From assembly GCF_015708085.1 (NCBI RefSeq), contig NZ_JADNYM010000006.1, positions 1-64,000 on the forward strand: 64,000 nucleotides of DNA, given 5' to 3'. The notes below the pieces were generated by a model. That model had not been told where the DNA came from. It made no database searches and was given only the letters and a program-made list of their open reading frames with translations. Shown one piece after another: positions 1-8,433 of this stretch. Within the stretch, counting starts at the first letter, position 1. Each line of letters begins with the position of its first letter. The position numbers were made by a program, and so were the translations under genes. The stretch is from Arthrobacter terrae. GTDB taxonomy: Bacteria > Actinomycetota > Actinomycetes > Actinomycetales > Micrococcaceae.

Positions 1-459
1 CATCAAGAAAATCATCACACCTTTATTATCTCACATTATGGGCGTAATTAACAGTTTCCAGGCAAGAAAAACCGCGGAGAATCAACAAACCATCCAACGC
101 CCAGCCAGCTATGTCCAGAGCCCTGAGCACGGGGTTGCCTGACGGCTACAGCTACACCAGCCGAAAACGGCTTCAAATAGTGTCCCGTATAGCGGCCCTT
201 CACCAGACTGATCACCGAACGCCCTGTGCAGACACTTCATGAGCCACCATTTGCAAAACAGCACGTCAGCGGCTGATATGCCCCGTGGAGGGCCGGCATA
301 TGGGACGCAGGGAGCGGCCGGTGGGGACCGTAACCGGATGGCCCAACTGTTCCCGTGACCAGCGAAAAGGACTACCATCAGCCCAGGACTTCCCCAAGTC
401 CGGCGCGAGCCTGTCACAGGCCACCAGGATTTCGACGTTATCCGGAGGAGTGCAGGGCC
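1..459. other. Left-edge stretch without a recognisable gene
   Basis: Open frames here are short, overlap one another on both strands and look like shadows. The only clear signal is a purine-rich ribosome-binding site (cggaggag) just before the ATG at 460. I saw no motif A or B copy and no convincing terminator. Confidence 0.5.
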
Positions 460-1259
460 ATGGCTGATAAGTGCCCCGAGTGCGGTGCACCGCTCAGGAG
501 CGATGGGTTCTGCGATCTCTACTGCCATAAAATACCCAAAGACCCTCTACCACGATTCGCTTACGCAGACGATGGCGTCAGAATCGGAACCGGTCAGCGA
601 CCACTCCACCCCGTCAAGAGGATAAAGCTTTATCAGTTCATGCAGGAGTGGCGCGAACAATCGATTTCAGAGCAGGAGATACGCGACGAAATTCTTGCCA
701 CGCTGCGGGGCCGGAACGACGTCGATATCGAGCATATGGTAGAGCTGGTTCTGGAACTGCTGGAGAGCACAGAGGAAGTCACCTGTCTCGAGATCGAGCC
801 CACCGCATGGGACCGTGGCCCGGAGAAGAGTGCGGGAGTATTCCTCCGGGTTGGACCCGGTCAGTGGTTCGCGGCCGGCAATCTCACCCTCAAAAGTGTA
901 AGCCTCCTGGTTTCGCTGCTCCTAGCGACTCATGGCTTGCCGCACGGGATTCTCGCCGTAAAAGATTCCGTCAAAGCAGTGAAGCTTTCCAAAGCTCTAA
1001 CCAGGGCTTTGGTTACCCTTCCGGAAGGCTCGGTGGAGTGGGAGGTATTTGAGTCTCTTAACCTGTCATTGTCGATTATCCCGCTCATGAGCGCAAGGAC
1101 CACGCGAAGGCGTTCGGTTTCAGGCCTCCGGCAGCTGAGGATATTGCCCAGGCGATCCATCGTGACGAAATCGAGGTACATCGGGCCCTTGAAGGACTTC
1201 AAAGCAGAAACATGGTCAAATATGATCTACGTCGTCAAGTGTGGAGCATCTGTTTTTAA
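460..1259 (+). pseudogene. Zn-ribbon / winged-helix protein, apparently frameshifted near 1055
   Basis: An ATG at 460 follows a GGAGGAG ribosome-binding site and opens a protein with an N-terminal zinc ribbon (CPECG, then a CxxYC-type pair) and a charged helical middle. The same frame stays open to 1488, but its sequence turns arginine-rich and low in complexity after about 1060. From about 1060 to the TAA at 1257-1259 the -1 frame instead encodes a convincing winged helix (AEDIAQAIHRDEIE, RALEGLQSR, MVKYDLRRQVW). The simplest reading is one gene with a one-base deletion around 1052-1065, giving a protein of about 265 residues before the lesion. A programmed -1 shift or a sequence error would look the same. 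Function unknown; DNA binding is likely from the winged helix. The next gene, DUF4193, is on the same strand. Confidence 0.5.
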
Positions 1260-1477
1260 CACGACCACAAACGCCGCCCCGGGGGGGTGGATCGCTTTAA
1301 CACGACATAATCACGGTTATCGGCCCTTTAAAACAGTAGTCGAAATAGGGGAGCGGCGGGCCGGAAAGGGAGCAACTAACTCTGCGGTAGACCGTGCAGC
1401 CGTTCGTGACTATGCAACCGTGCCGGCGTCCGGTATGTTGCATATCGGACACCGTGACACACCAGGAAAGAGTCGAT

Positions 1478-1780
1478 GTGGCAACTGATTACGACGAGAT
1501 ACGCTCCGACGTCAAAGAATCCCAGGACAGCTCATTGGAGATCCTGCAGTCCGCGAACACCCCGGACGCCCGCGCCGTCGTATTGGACCTCGATGAGGCC
1601 GACGGGTTGGACCGTCTCGATATTCCCGGTGGCGAATTTATTGCCGAAGAACTGATCGTCCAGGTCATCCCGCAGGCGGAGGACGAGTTCACCTGCTACT
1701 CGTGTTTCCTGGTCCGGCACCGGTCCCAGATCGCCCGTCAGAAAGACGGCCACGCCTTCTGCTCCGACTGCGAAGGCTAA
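1478..1780 (+). CDS. DUF4193 family zinc-ribbon protein
   Basis: This 100-residue acidic protein has the hallmarks of the actinobacterial DUF4193 family: an N-terminal MATDYD-like start, a central acidic stretch with an ELIVQVIP segment, and a C-terminal zinc ribbon (CYSC, then RHRSQ, then FCSDC). The GTG at 1478 was chosen because it gives the family's N-terminus and has an AGGAAAG ribosome-binding site 8 bases upstream; an in-frame upstream ATG at 1394 would add an unrelated extension. The function of the family is not known. It is usually a chromosomal gene, so a copy beside a pilus and transfer island is either a paralogue or marks a boundary of the element. Confidence 0.85.
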   Translation: MATDYDEIRSDVKESQDSSLEILQSANTPDARAVVLDLDEADGLDRLDIPGGEFIAEELIVQVIPQAEDEFTCYSCFLVRHRSQIARQKDGHAFCSDCEG

Positions 1781-1813
1781 GCCGGTCTCGAAGGGTGTGC
1801 ACGATGGTGAGGC

Positions 1814-2287
1814 TCAACGGCAGATGACAGTACCTTGGAGAGGTTTGCCCATCCACACATTGGTGCTGCCGGGAACGCGGTAATCGCCGCGGATTTCGTA
1901 CGTCCATGCACCGGCGACGGCGCGGGAGTCCGAGTAACTTCTGCCGGCTTGGGTCGTCAGGTCCCCTTCCTGCTGGATCTCACCACTGGGGTCCCTGATG
2001 GTCAGACTGTGGTAGTTGGCGCCCGCGACGGATGCGAAAGCGTCTACCGATATGTCCAGATGGTGCTTCTTGTTTTTTCCGGTGCAGCTGGAGGCAACCT
2101 GCGTCCCGTACGACGCAGGTGCCTCCAAAAGCAAAGTGGAGGCTGAGACGGTCGCTCTCGCCGAAACGGAGAACATGGCCTGGGCGGAGGCGACGGGGAT
2201 GGCGAGCAGCCCTGTTCCGAGGACGACGACGGAGGTCGAGCGCAGGGCGCGCCGGAGTACGCATGATCTCCTGGCATGGCTGGCCAC
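1814..2287 (-). CDS. Secreted protein of the TasA/SipW cluster
   Basis: This protein of about 157 residues has a basic N-terminus, a hydrophobic segment (VVVLGTGLLAIPVASAQA) and a likely signal-peptidase site near AQA, so it should be exported. The mature part is small, polar and beta-rich, with two cysteines (SSCTG near the middle, VICR at the end) that could form a disulfide. The GTG at 2287 has an AAGGAG ribosome-binding site 6 bases upstream, while the longer in-frame start at 2419 would run into the signal peptidase gene. It follows the SipW-type peptidase and the TasA-like gene in the same direction, so it is probably the third gene of that operon and may be a second matrix or fibre subunit. 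I do not recognise a family. Confidence 0.65.
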   Translation of the reverse strand: MASHARRSCVLRRALRSTSVVVLGTGLLAIPVASAQAMFSVSARATVSASTLLLEAPASYGTQVASSCTGKNKKHHLDISVDAFASVAGANYHSLTIRDPSGEIQQEGDLTTQAGRSYSDSRAVAGAWTYEIRGDYRVPGSTNVWMGKPLQGTVICR

Positions 2288-2339
2288 GTCGTACTCCTTC
2301 CTTCGGCATCCGCAGGCGCGGGGGTGACTCGGCGCTCGG

Positions 2340-2936
2340 TCAGGCCGGTCGTGTTGTCGTGGTGACAGTTGTTGGGTCCGCTTTGTCAGGTTCTTTGCGC
2401 CAGATGGTGAGAAGCACACCGATGACCAGGATGGCTGGCACTCCGTACATGAGGATGGTGCTGACCACAGGTGCCCGGAGCGCCCGTATGGCCGCTCCCA
2501 GGTACGGGATGGTCCCGACGTGCCGGTAGATCGTCTGGCCCTGCAGGGTGGCCGTCCACGGGTCGATGCCCTGGTTGGCGTCCCCTTTGGTCCGGACAGC
2601 GGTCAGCCCATCGTCGCCGGTCTTGATTTCAACGACGCGGTGGGTTTCCACACGATGGTCCTCGATGGGGATGTGGTAGGTGATGACGTCACCGACTTTG
2701 ATGTCAGCGACGGGTACCTGGCCGGCGACCACGACGTCCCCGGGGTTGATGCCGGGGGACATCGAGCCGGTCAGCATGGTGGTGGTCTGGTAGCCCATCA
2801 ACCGTGGGCCAATAGCCAGCAGCAGGAACGCTGCAACAGCGATGACCACCAGGGCTGTTGTCACCCAGGATCCGATCCTACGGGCTGTGCTTCGGGTAGT
2901 GACAGACGGGATTGCCTGCACTGGGATGTTACTCAA
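2340..2936 (-). CDS. sipW: Signal peptidase I, SipW / ER type (S26B)
   Basis: This 198-residue membrane protein has an N-terminal transmembrane helix (about 22-46), the serine motif TGSMSPGI and the downstream ETHRVV motif, where His replaces the general-base Lys of ordinary bacterial leader peptidases. That pattern is the SipW/ER-type signal peptidase. A second transmembrane segment lies near residues 158-180, followed by a Thr-rich tail. SipW enzymes process TasA/CalY-like substrates, and such a substrate is encoded immediately upstream, so a dedicated processing role is likely. The start is a TTG at 2936 preceded by AAGGAAC. It sits between the TasA-like gene and another secreted protein, all on the minus strand. 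Confidence 0.85.
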   Translation of the reverse strand: MSNIPVQAIPSVTTRSTARRIGSWVTTALVVIAVAAFLLLAIGPRLMGYQTTTMLTGSMSPGINPGDVVVAGQVPVADIKVGDVITYHIPIEDHRVETHRVVEIKTGDDGLTAVRTKGDANQGIDPWTATLQGQTIYRHVGTIPYLGAAIRALRAPVVSTILMYGVPAILVIGVLLTIWRKEPDKADPTTVTTTTRPA

Positions 2937-2989
2937 GGGGATAGTTCCTTTCAGCCGTCACACCAGTGCAGGCGGAATCCGTAGGGTGG

Positions 2990-3592
2990 TTACTTGATCG
3001 CAGCTGTGCGCTGAGTGGAGTCGAACTGGAAACCGATCGCTGACTTCAAACCCTGGAAAGCGTTGTCAGCCGTGTTCGGCAGGGCGGCACTGACCTTGAG
3101 GTTGTCGCTCTTACCCTGGCTGAGGGAGGCGAGCGAGCTGAGCGTGTTCACACCGATCACCGGGGTAGCGGCAAGGACGGTGGATACGGAGCCGGGGCAG
3201 GTGTAGGGAGCTGCGGCGCCAACCCACGGCACAGAACAACCCTGGACGGTCAGCTGCAGACCTTTGGAGAGGTCGGAGGTCAGCGCCGTTGTGCTGGCCG
3301 TGGTGGTCGACAGGACGATGGATCCCAGGTCGGAGGATCCGGTGTTGGCGAGCGTCACCAGACGCTCCATCTTGTCTCCTGGCAGGAGTCCTTCGGCGGC
3401 GACGCTAAGGTTGTTGACACCGCCTGCACCTCCGAGGGCGATGTTCATTGTGCCGGCATTGACGGCGGCGCTGGCGGTCGTGGAGGACGTGAACGCACCG
3501 TACGTGCCCAAGCCCGCGACAGCAGCGGCTGTGCCGAGCAGTGCGGCGGAGGCGAGGATCTTGCCGGTGGTGGTCTTCAGGCTGATGCCCAT
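2990..3592 (-). CDS. TasA / CalY-like secreted fibre protein
   Basis: The 200-residue product begins with a signal sequence ending near GLGTYGAFTSS, typical of SipW-processed TasA/CalY proteins (hydrophobic core followed by TxGAxTS). The mature domain has the family's conserved patterns: an early NAGTMNIAL strand, LLPGDKMERLVTLANTGS resembling the 'pGd' and 'v.NtGs' segments, and a later SAALPNTADNAFQG helix. One cysteine pair (GCSVPW, YTCPGS) is visible. TasA proteins form extracellular matrix fibres in Bacillus; the role here is inferred. I chose the ATG at 3592 because it begins the signal peptide; the frame stays open back to 3736 and would overlap a motif B promoter. The next genes downstream are sipW and another secreted protein. 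Confidence 0.78.
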   Translation of the reverse strand: MGISLKTTTGKILASAALLGTAAAVAGLGTYGAFTSSTTASAAVNAGTMNIALGGAGGVNNLSVAAEGLLPGDKMERLVTLANTGSSDLGSIVLSTTTASTTALTSDLSKGLQLTVQGCSVPWVGAAAPYTCPGSVSTVLAATPVIGVNTLSSLASLSQGKSDNLKVSAALPNTADNAFQGLKSAIGFQFDSTQRTAAIK

Positions 3593-3734
3593 GGTCTGTT
3601 TTCCGTTCGTCGTTTGTCGGGCACAACCAATTCCGGCGATCCGGCGGTGTGCTTCATGGATTGCGGCTGCCAGATGGCGTCTCTGCCCTGGCTTCGTCCG
3701 TGCAGAAGGCACGGCTGACTCCGCTTCTGCCTTC

Positions 3735-3764
3735 ATGTGTGCGGTAAATAGGATCTCTCTCTCC
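3735..3764 (-). promoter_or_regulatory. Motif B promoter upstream of the TasA-like gene
   Basis: On the minus strand GGAGAG (3764-3759) is followed after 17 bp by CACACAT (3741-3735). This is one mismatch from the GGTGAG-17-CACACAT layout seen at other sites in the window. Unlike most copies it leaves about 140 bp to the start codon. The early transcribed region contains a possible GCAGAAG/CTTCTGC hairpin. Confidence 0.5.
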
Positions 3765-3923
3765 CCGGTGTGTCTTCAGCGGGTCCCGCTATGTCCATCC
3801 CGCGGGCAATTGCGGTTATCGGCGCTAACCAGCGGAGGCCGGCCAGGTATTGAAGCCCGTGCATCTGCCCTACTGAAACGCCCTGCGTGACTGATGCGTC
3901 TGGCGATAGGCAGTGAAGGTATG

Positions 3924-3945
3924 TCTACGCATGTTTCCCGGTAGG
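3924..3945 (+). promoter_or_regulatory. Motif A copy upstream of the FtsK-like translocase
   Basis: TCTACGCATGTT at 3924-3935 is followed by TCCCGGTAGG, so the outer TCTAC and GTAG(G) form an imperfect dyad. It lies 38 bp before the ATG at 3974, in the same orientation relative to its gene as the ten other copies. Confidence 0.7.
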
Positions 3946-3973
3946 GACATTGGCGAGACGAAAGGCCTACAGT

Positions 3974-5674
3974 ATGGCTTCCAGCACTGAACGCATCCGG
4001 GTGAGACTCCCCGAAAAGTTCGATCCTGCCCGGCACATGGTCCCGTTGATGAAAAAGATCACGGACACCCACGGTGAAGGCTTTGAGGTGGATTCCATCG
4101 AGGACGGCATGGCTGTGGCCACACGCCAGGTAGCTGTCACTGAGGTCAGCCACAACATCAAGAGCAAAACCAAAGAGGTCCGCCTCCCCCGATCCGTAAA
4201 GCCGACCGACGGCGAAAAGATGTCCGTGAAACTTGCCGACCAGCACGGTGACGGCTGGGAGATGACCAAATTCGAGCCGTACCTTGGCAAGGCGGTCCTA
4301 ACCCAGCTGAGCCCGGAAACAGCTCGCTGCCGTGGCGCCGCGGCGTTGGCACTGGGCGTGAAGCCCTGGGAGGTCCAGGTGACCCCGCGCAGGGACGGAG
4401 GCTTTGACCTGGAACTGCCGCGCACCTACATGCCTTCCAAGCATGACGCCAAACTTGAAGAAGTCGCCACCGGCGTTGTCGGCCGGGACGGCTGGTACGT
4501 GGCGGTAAACGCCCAGCAGCTCACAGCGTCCATCATCCCGTCCGCTCCCCCGACATTCCCGGAAGGCATTGCTTTCCCCCTTACCCGGCTTGGGAAGGGC
4601 AGCATCGACCGGACACCGTTCGGCATGGTCTTGCCGGATCCCGGCGCCGACGCAGGCGACGAAATCAGCATCGACTGGACCGCATCTGCGTGGGCGCTCG
4701 TTGCTGGTACTCCAGGATCTGGAAAAACAGTCACGCTGAATGCGATCATCGCCGACTCCCTGTCCAACGGATCAGCCCTCGCTATCGTCGACGACGTGTC
4801 AAAGGCTATCGACTTCGAGTGGGCTCGCCCGTTTTGCCGGCAGGGAGGCTGGGGTTGCGATTCACTGGAAGCCTCCGTCGGCACACTGGGTCTCATACGG
4901 GATGAAGGTGCCCGTCGAAGTAAAGTTCTCAAAGAATTGGGCATAAGCAACTGGCTGGACATGCCAGACGGGAGGCGCTTTCAGCCAATTCTTGTCATCA
5001 TTGATGAGGTGTCTGCCCTCGTTGTGCCGGACCCGGTCCCAAAGGGCATCCCGAAAGATCACCCCCTATTCCTGGAGATTGGCGAGCGGAATCTCGCCAG
5101 GGCGATGATCCAGTCATACATGCGAAAGATCATCGCCGAATTGCGTTTCGTCGGGGTTCGTATGGTTATCTCCACTCAGGCGACCAATGCCAACACAGGT
5201 GTAGATCCAGGCCTTCGCACGCTCATCGGGCACAAGATTCTGCAGGGCGTGAACCCATCTAAGGCGGCGCGTTCACAGATTTTTGCTGACGAGTCGGCCG
5301 TGCTCAACGTACCAGAAAATGTAAAGTCCGGCGGTAAACGCGCAAAGGGCGTGGGAGTAGCCGCACTGGAAGCAGACGCACCAGCTGTCTACAAGTCCTA
5401 CTACGCTACGACAGATGACTATCAGACGGCATTGAGGAAGCTCGGGATTGAAGAATCGTCGAATGCGGAGCCGAGCTCTAGAGATATCAACAAATACCTT
5501 CCCACGCTCGGAGACGAATCGGAAGCCACTGCCGCCCGCCGTGGAGCGATGAAAGACCCGATGGCGGAACTGATGGGCGATTCCGGCTACGACGAGAACG
5601 GCCGGCCACTGAAAGGTGCCGCACTGGCTGCGTCCCAGACCCGTGTGTTGTCAAACATGGCATCACGGGCCTAA
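3974..5674 (+). CDS. FtsK/SpoIIIE (TraB)-like DNA translocase
   Basis: This 566-residue ATPase carries a Walker A motif GTPGSGKT (about 245-252) and a Walker B ILVIIDE (about 339-345), with a later STQA sensor-like segment, as in FtsK/SpoIIIE-type translocases. In actinobacterial plasmids such proteins move double-stranded DNA during conjugation. The N-terminal 120 residues look like a tandem duplication: VRLPEKF/HGEGFEVDS is echoed by VRLPRSV/HGDGWEMTK. No transmembrane helix is evident, which is unusual for TraB-like proteins, so membrane anchoring may depend on a partner. The ATG at 3974 has GAAAGG upstream; a TTG at 3950 is less likely. A motif A copy precedes it. Its last 46 residues recur at the C-terminus of the next gene. 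A plasmid-partition role is possible. Confidence 0.75.
   Translation: MASSTERIRVRLPEKFDPARHMVPLMKKITDTHGEGFEVDSIEDGMAVATRQVAVTEVSHNIKSKTKEVRLPRSVKPTDGEKMSVKLADQHGDGWEMTKFEPYLGKAVLTQLSPETARCRGAAALALGVKPWEVQVTPRRDGGFDLELPRTYMPSKHDAKLEEVATGVVGRDGWYVAVNAQQLTASIIPSAPPTFPEGIAFPLTRLGKGSIDRTPFGMVLPDPGADAGDEISIDWTASAWALVAGTPGSGKTVTLNAIIADSLSNGSALAIVDDVSKAIDFEWARPFCRQGGWGCDSLEASVGTLGLIRDEGARRSKVLKELGISNWLDMPDGRRFQPILVIIDEVSALVVPDPVPKGIPKDHPLFLEIGERNLARAMIQSYMRKIIAELRFVGVRMVISTQATNANTGVDPGLRTLIGHKILQGVNPSKAARSQIFADESAVLNVPENVKSGGKRAKGVGVAALEADAPAVYKSYYATTDDYQTALRKLGIEESSNAEPSSRDINKYLPTLGDESEATAARRGAMKDPMAELMGDSGYDENGRPLKGAALAASQTRVLSNMASRA
5552..5638 (+). repeat. Tail repeat, copy 1 (end of translocase gene)
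   Basis: This 87-bp segment matches 6964-7050 with five differences read by eye. It encodes the KDPMA..LMGDSGYDENG..LKGAALAASQ part of the shared C-terminal tail, in frame in both genes. Confidence 0.9.
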
Positions 5675-5676
5675 TC

Positions 5677-7086
5677 GTGGATTCAGCGCGCAGCCCCGTA
5701 AAGCCAGGCGCTCCCCTCTCGATGAGGACCCCGGAGCAGCTGGAAGAGCGCACCGCAAAGTACAAAGCGCGGGCAGAGGTCGTTCACAGACGGCGCTACA
5801 TTTACGGCAACGAGATCTACGGGAAGATCAACGACCAAATAGCTGTGACCTGCAGAATTCACGGGTCGTTCTCACAACGCCTCGGTCATCATCTCAGAGG
5901 CGCGGGCTGTAGCCGATGCTCAACAGTCACCACGGCCCGGGCCAAGCGACGAGGAGCACGCGAAAGGTTTGCGGAGCGGTCCACCGCTCTCCATGGCGGC
6001 AGGTACGACTATTCGATGGTCAACTATTTCGACGCGCGAACAGAAGTAATAGTGCTCTGCCCTGTCCATGGGCAGTTCATGATTCAGCCAACCAATCATT
6101 TATCAGGCAGAGGTTGCCGAAAATGCGGTTACGAGTCTGTCAGTAGGGCTCAATCGGTGAGCCAAGACCACGTTACAGCCCGCTACAGAGCAGTACATGG
6201 TGATCGCTACGACTACTCCATGGTGCGATACAAAGATGCTCACAGCAAGGTAATTGTCCTTTGCTATTCCCACGGACCTTTTGAGACATCTTCCGCCATG
6301 CATGCGTCAGGCAACGGTTGCTCCCTGTGCAGTTGGGAAAGAATAGCAGCCGCACGCAGATTCACGACCGACGAGTTGGAAGCGCGGATACGGCAAGTAC
6401 ACGGCGACCTATACTCCTACAAAATCATCGACTACAAAAACAATCTGACCAAGCTGAGGATCACGTGTGCTACGCACGGCGAATTCCTCCAAGCGGCATC
6501 GTCACACATCACAGGTGCCGGATGCCCGCGATGCGCATCGTCGCGAGGTGAAAGGACCGTGGCAGCGGTACTGACAGCTGCCAGCCTCGATTTTGTCCAG
6601 CAGTTCATGCACGAGACTTGCCGCGGAAAATCCCGGCGGCTTCCGTTTGATTTCGCTATTCCTTCTCTGCGGATCCTTATCGAATTCGACGGAGTTCACC
6701 ACCGAGAGCCCGTTCGGTGGGCCTATTCGATTACTGAGGAAAGAGCGCAGGAGATTCTCAAGCACCGCCAGTTCCTTGACTGCGTCAAGACTCAGTGGGC
6801 TGCGAACAACGGATGGACTCTGGTACGCCTAACTGACAAAGCCTCCGTTGAAGATGACCTTCGCGCTCACGGCATCATCACCAAGGCACAGATGGCCCAA
6901 CTTGAGGACGCCTTCGAGGCACCGGAGGACCAGGACGACATCGCTACCCGGCGGGCGGCGATTAAAGACCCGATGGCGGATCTGATGGGCGATTCTGGCT
7001 ACGACGAGAACGGCCGGCCGCTGAAGGGCGCCGCACTGGCTGCGTCCCAGTCCCGGCAGCTGTCCGGTATGGCCGGCCGCGGCTGA
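5677..7086 (+). CDS. Vsr-like (homing-type) endonuclease with four zinc-finger repeats and a translocase tail
   Basis: The 469-residue product starts with a GTG two bases after the translocase stop. It has four repeats of about 54 residues (roughly 29-82, 96-150, 165-218, 230-285), each built as HGxxYxYS, then CxxHG, then HxxGxGCxxC, which would bind zinc and DNA. A nuclease domain with the Vsr/PD-(D/E)xK look follows (about 286-400): GERTVAAVL, FDFAIPS, LIEFDGVHH. Residues 424-469 are a near copy of the translocase's C-terminus. Base composition over most of the gene is more AT-rich than its neighbours. Architecture and position fit a selfish endonuclease that invaded the translocase gene near its 3' end. 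An effector or repair nuclease is the alternative. Confidence 0.7.
   Translation: MDSARSPVKPGAPLSMRTPEQLEERTAKYKARAEVVHRRRYIYGNEIYGKINDQIAVTCRIHGSFSQRLGHHLRGAGCSRCSTVTTARAKRRGARERFAERSTALHGGRYDYSMVNYFDARTEVIVLCPVHGQFMIQPTNHLSGRGCRKCGYESVSRAQSVSQDHVTARYRAVHGDRYDYSMVRYKDAHSKVIVLCYSHGPFETSSAMHASGNGCSLCSWERIAAARRFTTDELEARIRQVHGDLYSYKIIDYKNNLTKLRITCATHGEFLQAASSHITGAGCPRCASSRGERTVAAVLTAASLDFVQQFMHETCRGKSRRLPFDFAIPSLRILIEFDGVHHREPVRWAYSITEERAQEILKHRQFLDCVKTQWAANNGWTLVRLTDKASVEDDLRAHGIITKAQMAQLEDAFEAPEDQDDIATRRAAIKDPMADLMGDSGYDENGRPLKGAALAASQSRQLSGMAGRG
6964..7050 (+). repeat. Tail repeat, copy 2 (end of endonuclease gene)
   Basis: Second copy of the 87-bp tail segment, in frame at the end of the endonuclease ORF and placed just before the terminator at 7107. 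It is probably the original 3' end of the translocase gene. Confidence 0.9.
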
Positions 7087-7106
7087 CCTGCTCCGGACAC
7101 AGCAAA

Positions 7107-7136
7107 GCCCCGGCAGGGATTCTGCCGGGGCCTTTT
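7107..7136 (+). terminator. Rho-independent terminator after the endonuclease gene
   Basis: A perfect 10-bp stem (GCCCCGGCAG / CTGCCGGGGC, 7107-7116 and 7122-7131) is followed by a short T run. It ends the translocase-endonuclease transcript. Confidence 0.85.
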
Positions 7137-7160
7137 GTGCGGCAATGGAGCTTAGACGCT

Positions 7161-8297
7161 CTAATTTTCTTTCCTGAGACCGAATTGCCCGTAACCGGGC
7201 GTGGGTGCCTCGACCCGCCCATCAGTTGGTGCCGGGGACTGGACGGGTTCGCCGGCGGGTTCTTCCAGCGGCACCGGGGTGTCGAAGAAATGCGGGTCCA
7301 GGATCGCATCATCGCTCAGGTCCGGGGCCGGCAGTAGTACCTGGGTGAACGGTTCCGGGGCAGTTTCGGGTTCCGGCACCGGGAGGGTGGTGAAGAAATT
7401 CTCGGCTGTCGGCGCCGGGGCGGGGATCATCGAATCCCAGTCCGGTTCTGCGGGTGCCTGCAGATCTTGGGGTGGCGTGGTCAGCTCCGGTGCGGGAAGG
7501 GCCGCCAAGAAGTCTCCCACGGGCACCGGAGTGACCGGGTCCGGAACCGCACCCCGGGCCGCTCCGCCGTTATCGCACAAGGGTTCCGTCTCCGCAGGGA
7601 AGGCGACGGTGAACAGGTCCGCTGCTTCGGCGAGGGCCGGGTTGTCGGCGGCGATCGCTTCGATGATCCGGACCGCTTCGATGCGGATACCGGACTCCGC
7701 TGCGCGGACACCCGCTCCGAGGCGCTGCTCGAACGACTCCTGGGTCTCGCTGACATAGCGGGTGTGCGCCTCGGTGGCTTCCCGCAGGCTGTTCTCGACG
7801 TCACCGAGTCTGGAATACACGTCTGCCTTTGACGCCAGTTCTCCGCGCAGCCCGGCGCTGACGGCTTGCTCGGCTGCGAGGTCGGCGCGCAGGCCGGCGG
7901 AGATCCGCCGCTCCGCCTCCAGGGCGGATTGCAGCTCAGCGATTGTCCGGGCATCGCCAGCGGATCGGGTGGTGTCTTCGGTGTCCGGGATGATCTCCGT
8001 GTCGGGATCCTCCACGGCATCTGTGGCGGCATCTTCGGTCTCGTTCACCGGGCATACATGGCTGCGGGACGCTTCGAGTTCATTGGCCTGCTCCCCCACC
8101 AGAACCTCAAGGTCTGCCTTGGTCCGGAGTGCCTCTTCAAGTTCGGCGCCGGTGGTGCGCAGCAGCCCCCCGTGCTGGTACTGGAAGTCCAGGACCGAGG
8201 ATTCCAGCCCGGAGACGGCGTCCAGGACGACGGCGAGGAATTTGTCACGGCCGTGCTGATAGGTCTCCAGCGGGCTGGTGGTAGTGGCGGTGGTCAT
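7161..8297 (-). CDS. Coiled-coil protein with Pro-rich tail
   Basis: The 378-residue protein has no signal peptide. Residues of roughly 110-210 are rich in Ala, Glu, Leu and Arg with heptad-like spacing (ELQSALEAERRISAGLRADLAAEQ..), indicating a long coiled coil. The C-terminal third is Pro/Ala/Glu-rich with repeated LPAPE, PVPEPE and APAPT patterns and looks disordered. Start: ATG at 8297 with TTGGAG upstream. I do not recognise a family. It is the last gene of the minus-strand pilus block, separated from the upstream gene by a strong terminator at 8384-8421, so it probably has its own promoter. A structural or scaffold role near the pilus machinery is only a guess. Confidence 0.6.
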   Translation of the reverse strand: MTTATTTSPLETYQHGRDKFLAVVLDAVSGLESSVLDFQYQHGGLLRTTGAELEEALRTKADLEVLVGEQANELEASRSHVCPVNETEDAATDAVEDPDTEIIPDTEDTTRSAGDARTIAELQSALEAERRISAGLRADLAAEQAVSAGLRGELASKADVYSRLGDVENSLREATEAHTRYVSETQESFEQRLGAGVRAAESGIRIEAVRIIEAIAADNPALAEAADLFTVAFPAETEPLCDNGGAARGAVPDPVTPVPVGDFLAALPAPELTTPPQDLQAPAEPDWDSMIPAPAPTAENFFTTLPVPEPETAPEPFTQVLLPAPDLSDDAILDPHFFDTPVPLEEPAGEPVQSPAPTDGRVEAPTPGYGQFGLRKEN

Positions 8298-8383
8298 CGG
8301 GCTCCAAAGTCTGCGGCGGAAAAATCATTTACCATAACAGTCTAACCTCTTTACGCCAAACGAACAACGCCACAAACGGCAGG

Positions 8384-8421
8384 GAAAAGCCCCGCTGCAG
8401 CAACTCACAGCGGGGCTTTTC
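8384..8421 (-). terminator. Bidirectional-type terminator after the APAP-repeat protein
   Basis: A 14-bp stem (GAAAAGCCCCGCTG / CAGCGGGGCTTTTC) with A/T tails on both sides lies 12 bp past the stop of the gene ending at 8434. Confidence 0.85.
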
Positions 8422-8433
8422 GGCCAGGAAACC

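Noticed and set aside
1260-1476. Continuation of the first gene's original frame to 1488
   Set aside because: Arg/Thr/Gly-rich, low in complexity and without domain features; the winged helix in the other frame ends at 1259.
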